In this document: piece after piece, positions 12,612 through 13,257 of the stretch
Position numbering within the stretch: the stretch's first letter is position 1
Layout: the number at the start of each line of letters is the position of its first letter
DNA from: Candidatus Sphingobacterium stercoripullorum
GTDB lineage: Bacteria > Bacteroidota > Bacteroidia > Sphingobacteriales > Sphingobacteriaceae
DNA: 13,257 nucleotides
Assembly (NCBI GenBank): GCA_019114715.1
Contig: DXEZ01000124.1
Location: forward strand, 1 to 13,257
Direction: 5' to 3'
Translations under genes and position numbers: made by a program
The notes under the pieces: model-generated
Told to the model about the DNA's origin: nothing
The model's input: the letters and a program-made list of their open reading frames with translations, nothing else
Database searches by the model: none

Positions 12612-13257
12612 ATGAGCCGAATAATTCAAGTGTTTTTGTTAGTTCTCTTTGGGTTGCCTATTCATGCTATGGCACAGAAAACCGCTATAAAAATTGTTAG
12701 TGAATTGACAAACCATACTGCCGATTCAAGAGAGCCGTTTCTTGTTACTGAGATTATTGGAGATGACTTTTATCATATCGTTGAAAATTTATCCTCTCAG
12801 GAAAACTTTACTTTAATCAACTTCCGTGACAATAAGATGGAGTACTACGTTTCAGGAGAATTCATGTTCGTTTCGAGCTTAGACGATTGGAGGCTCTTTC
12901 AAGAGGAAGGAGAATTGCCCTTTAAAGTTGTGAAGGAACACCCTAATAAAACTAGGACGATACATGGTCGTGAGGCGATGCTTGTAGACCTTCAAGTTAC
13001 CCGTGATGAATTGGTGCGTGAGGGCTGGGTAGATAAGAAACTGTTTAATAAGTTTAAAAGCCGTTATGGATTGGAGCTGACAGAGGGCATGCTGGAGTTT
13101 TCTTTCGAGGATCTAAAAATGGAATACGCTACCCTTTCAGTAGAAGAGATTGAGGTTACTGAGGAATTGTACTCTCGGCTTAGTAGTAGCGCAAAAGAGA
13201 GCAAAGAAAAAGGTCAGACACTTTTGGCATCTCGAGACAGCTTAATACTAGAGCTTC
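12612..13257 (+). CDS. Secreted or periplasmic protein of unknown function, 5' part (runs off the window)
   Basis: The frame is open from the ATG at 12612 to the end of the window (215 codons), so it has no stop here. The N-terminus is a clear Sec signal peptide: MSRIIQVFLL followed by VLFGLPIHAMA, with cleavage expected after A21 before QK. The mature part contains many acidic and aromatic residues and alternating short strands (FLVTEIIGDDFYHIVENL, FTLINFRDNKMEYYVSGEFM, FVSSLDDWRLFQEEGELPFK), followed by a more helical, charged section (ELVREGWVDKKLFNKFKSRY and SLSVEEIEVTEEL-like segments) and a Lys/Glu-rich stretch near the window end. There is no lipobox cysteine after the signal, so it is a soluble or surface protein rather than a lipoprotein. 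I recognise no domain. A promoter element and a possible operator stand directly upstream, and the gene points away from the metal ATPase, which is divergent from it; a shared role in metal stress is only a guess. Confidence 0.72.
   Translation, partial: MSRIIQVFLLVLFGLPIHAMAQKTAIKIVSELTNHTADSREPFLVTEIIGDDFYHIVENLSSQENFTLINFRDNKMEYYVSGEFMFVSSLDDWRLFQEEGELPFKVVKEHPNKTRTIHGREAMLVDLQVTRDELVREGWVDKKLFNKFKSRYGLELTEGMLEFSFEDLKMEYATLSVEEIEVTEELYSRLSSSAKESKEKGQTLLASRDSLILEL

Noticed and set aside
1..13257. tRNA, rRNA, insertion sequence, transposase, toxin-antitoxin or defence genes
   Set aside because: I looked for cloverleaf-like sequences, transposase motifs, terminal inverted repeats with target duplications and paired small genes, and found none that I could support.

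Overview
The window looks like chromosomal DNA of a member of the Bacteroidota, most likely a marine or flavobacterial-type lineage. The grounds are AT-rich DNA, ATG starts with almost no Shine-Dalgarno sequence, perfect matches to the Bacteroidota -7 promoter element TAnnTTTG (before the CLC gene and before the last gene), and protein families typical of that group (DUF4180, a CopB-type P-type ATPase, a CLC variant with GIEVS in place of GREGP, a signal peptide ending ...AMA|Q). This is inference from sequence reading; no database was searched.

Layout, left to right. Positions 2-430 are the C-terminal end of a secreted-type sulfatase. About 840 bp without an intact gene follow, holding coding-like fragments that read as a decayed gene. 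Two minus-strand genes come next: a GNAT acetyltransferase and a TRIC/UPF0126 membrane channel. The 591 bp between the channel gene and the next plus-strand gene are the most structured non-coding DNA here. They hold six exact copies of the octamer TTTAGACG in both orientations within 146 bp, arranged as nested inverted repeats, and then three further inverted repeats. Plus-strand genes follow: an NmrA-type NAD(P)-binding protein, then a tightly spaced pair encoding an acetolactate-synthase-like ThDP enzyme and an aldehyde dehydrogenase. The pair probably forms an operon for carbon-carbon lyase/ligase chemistry followed by, or coupled to, aldehyde oxidation.

After the dehydrogenase there are 606 bp with a second decayed gene (signal peptide, frameshifts, internal stop) and a perfect 16-bp palindrome. 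Then come a small NATD1/YjdJ-like acetyltransferase (+) and a DUF4180 protein (-). A divergent CLC anion channel/transporter (+) converges with a copper/heavy-metal P1B ATPase (-), and the two genes share a TTAA at their stop codons. The window ends in the first 215 codons of a secreted or periplasmic protein of unknown function, preceded by a TAnnTTTG promoter element with an inverted repeat just upstream.

Most genes are ordinary housekeeping or stress/transport genes. The parts most worth a second look are the TTTAGACG cluster, the unusual ion-pathway residues of the CLC protein, the SEHY (instead of SEHP) motif of the ATPase, and the ThDP enzyme/ALDH pair.
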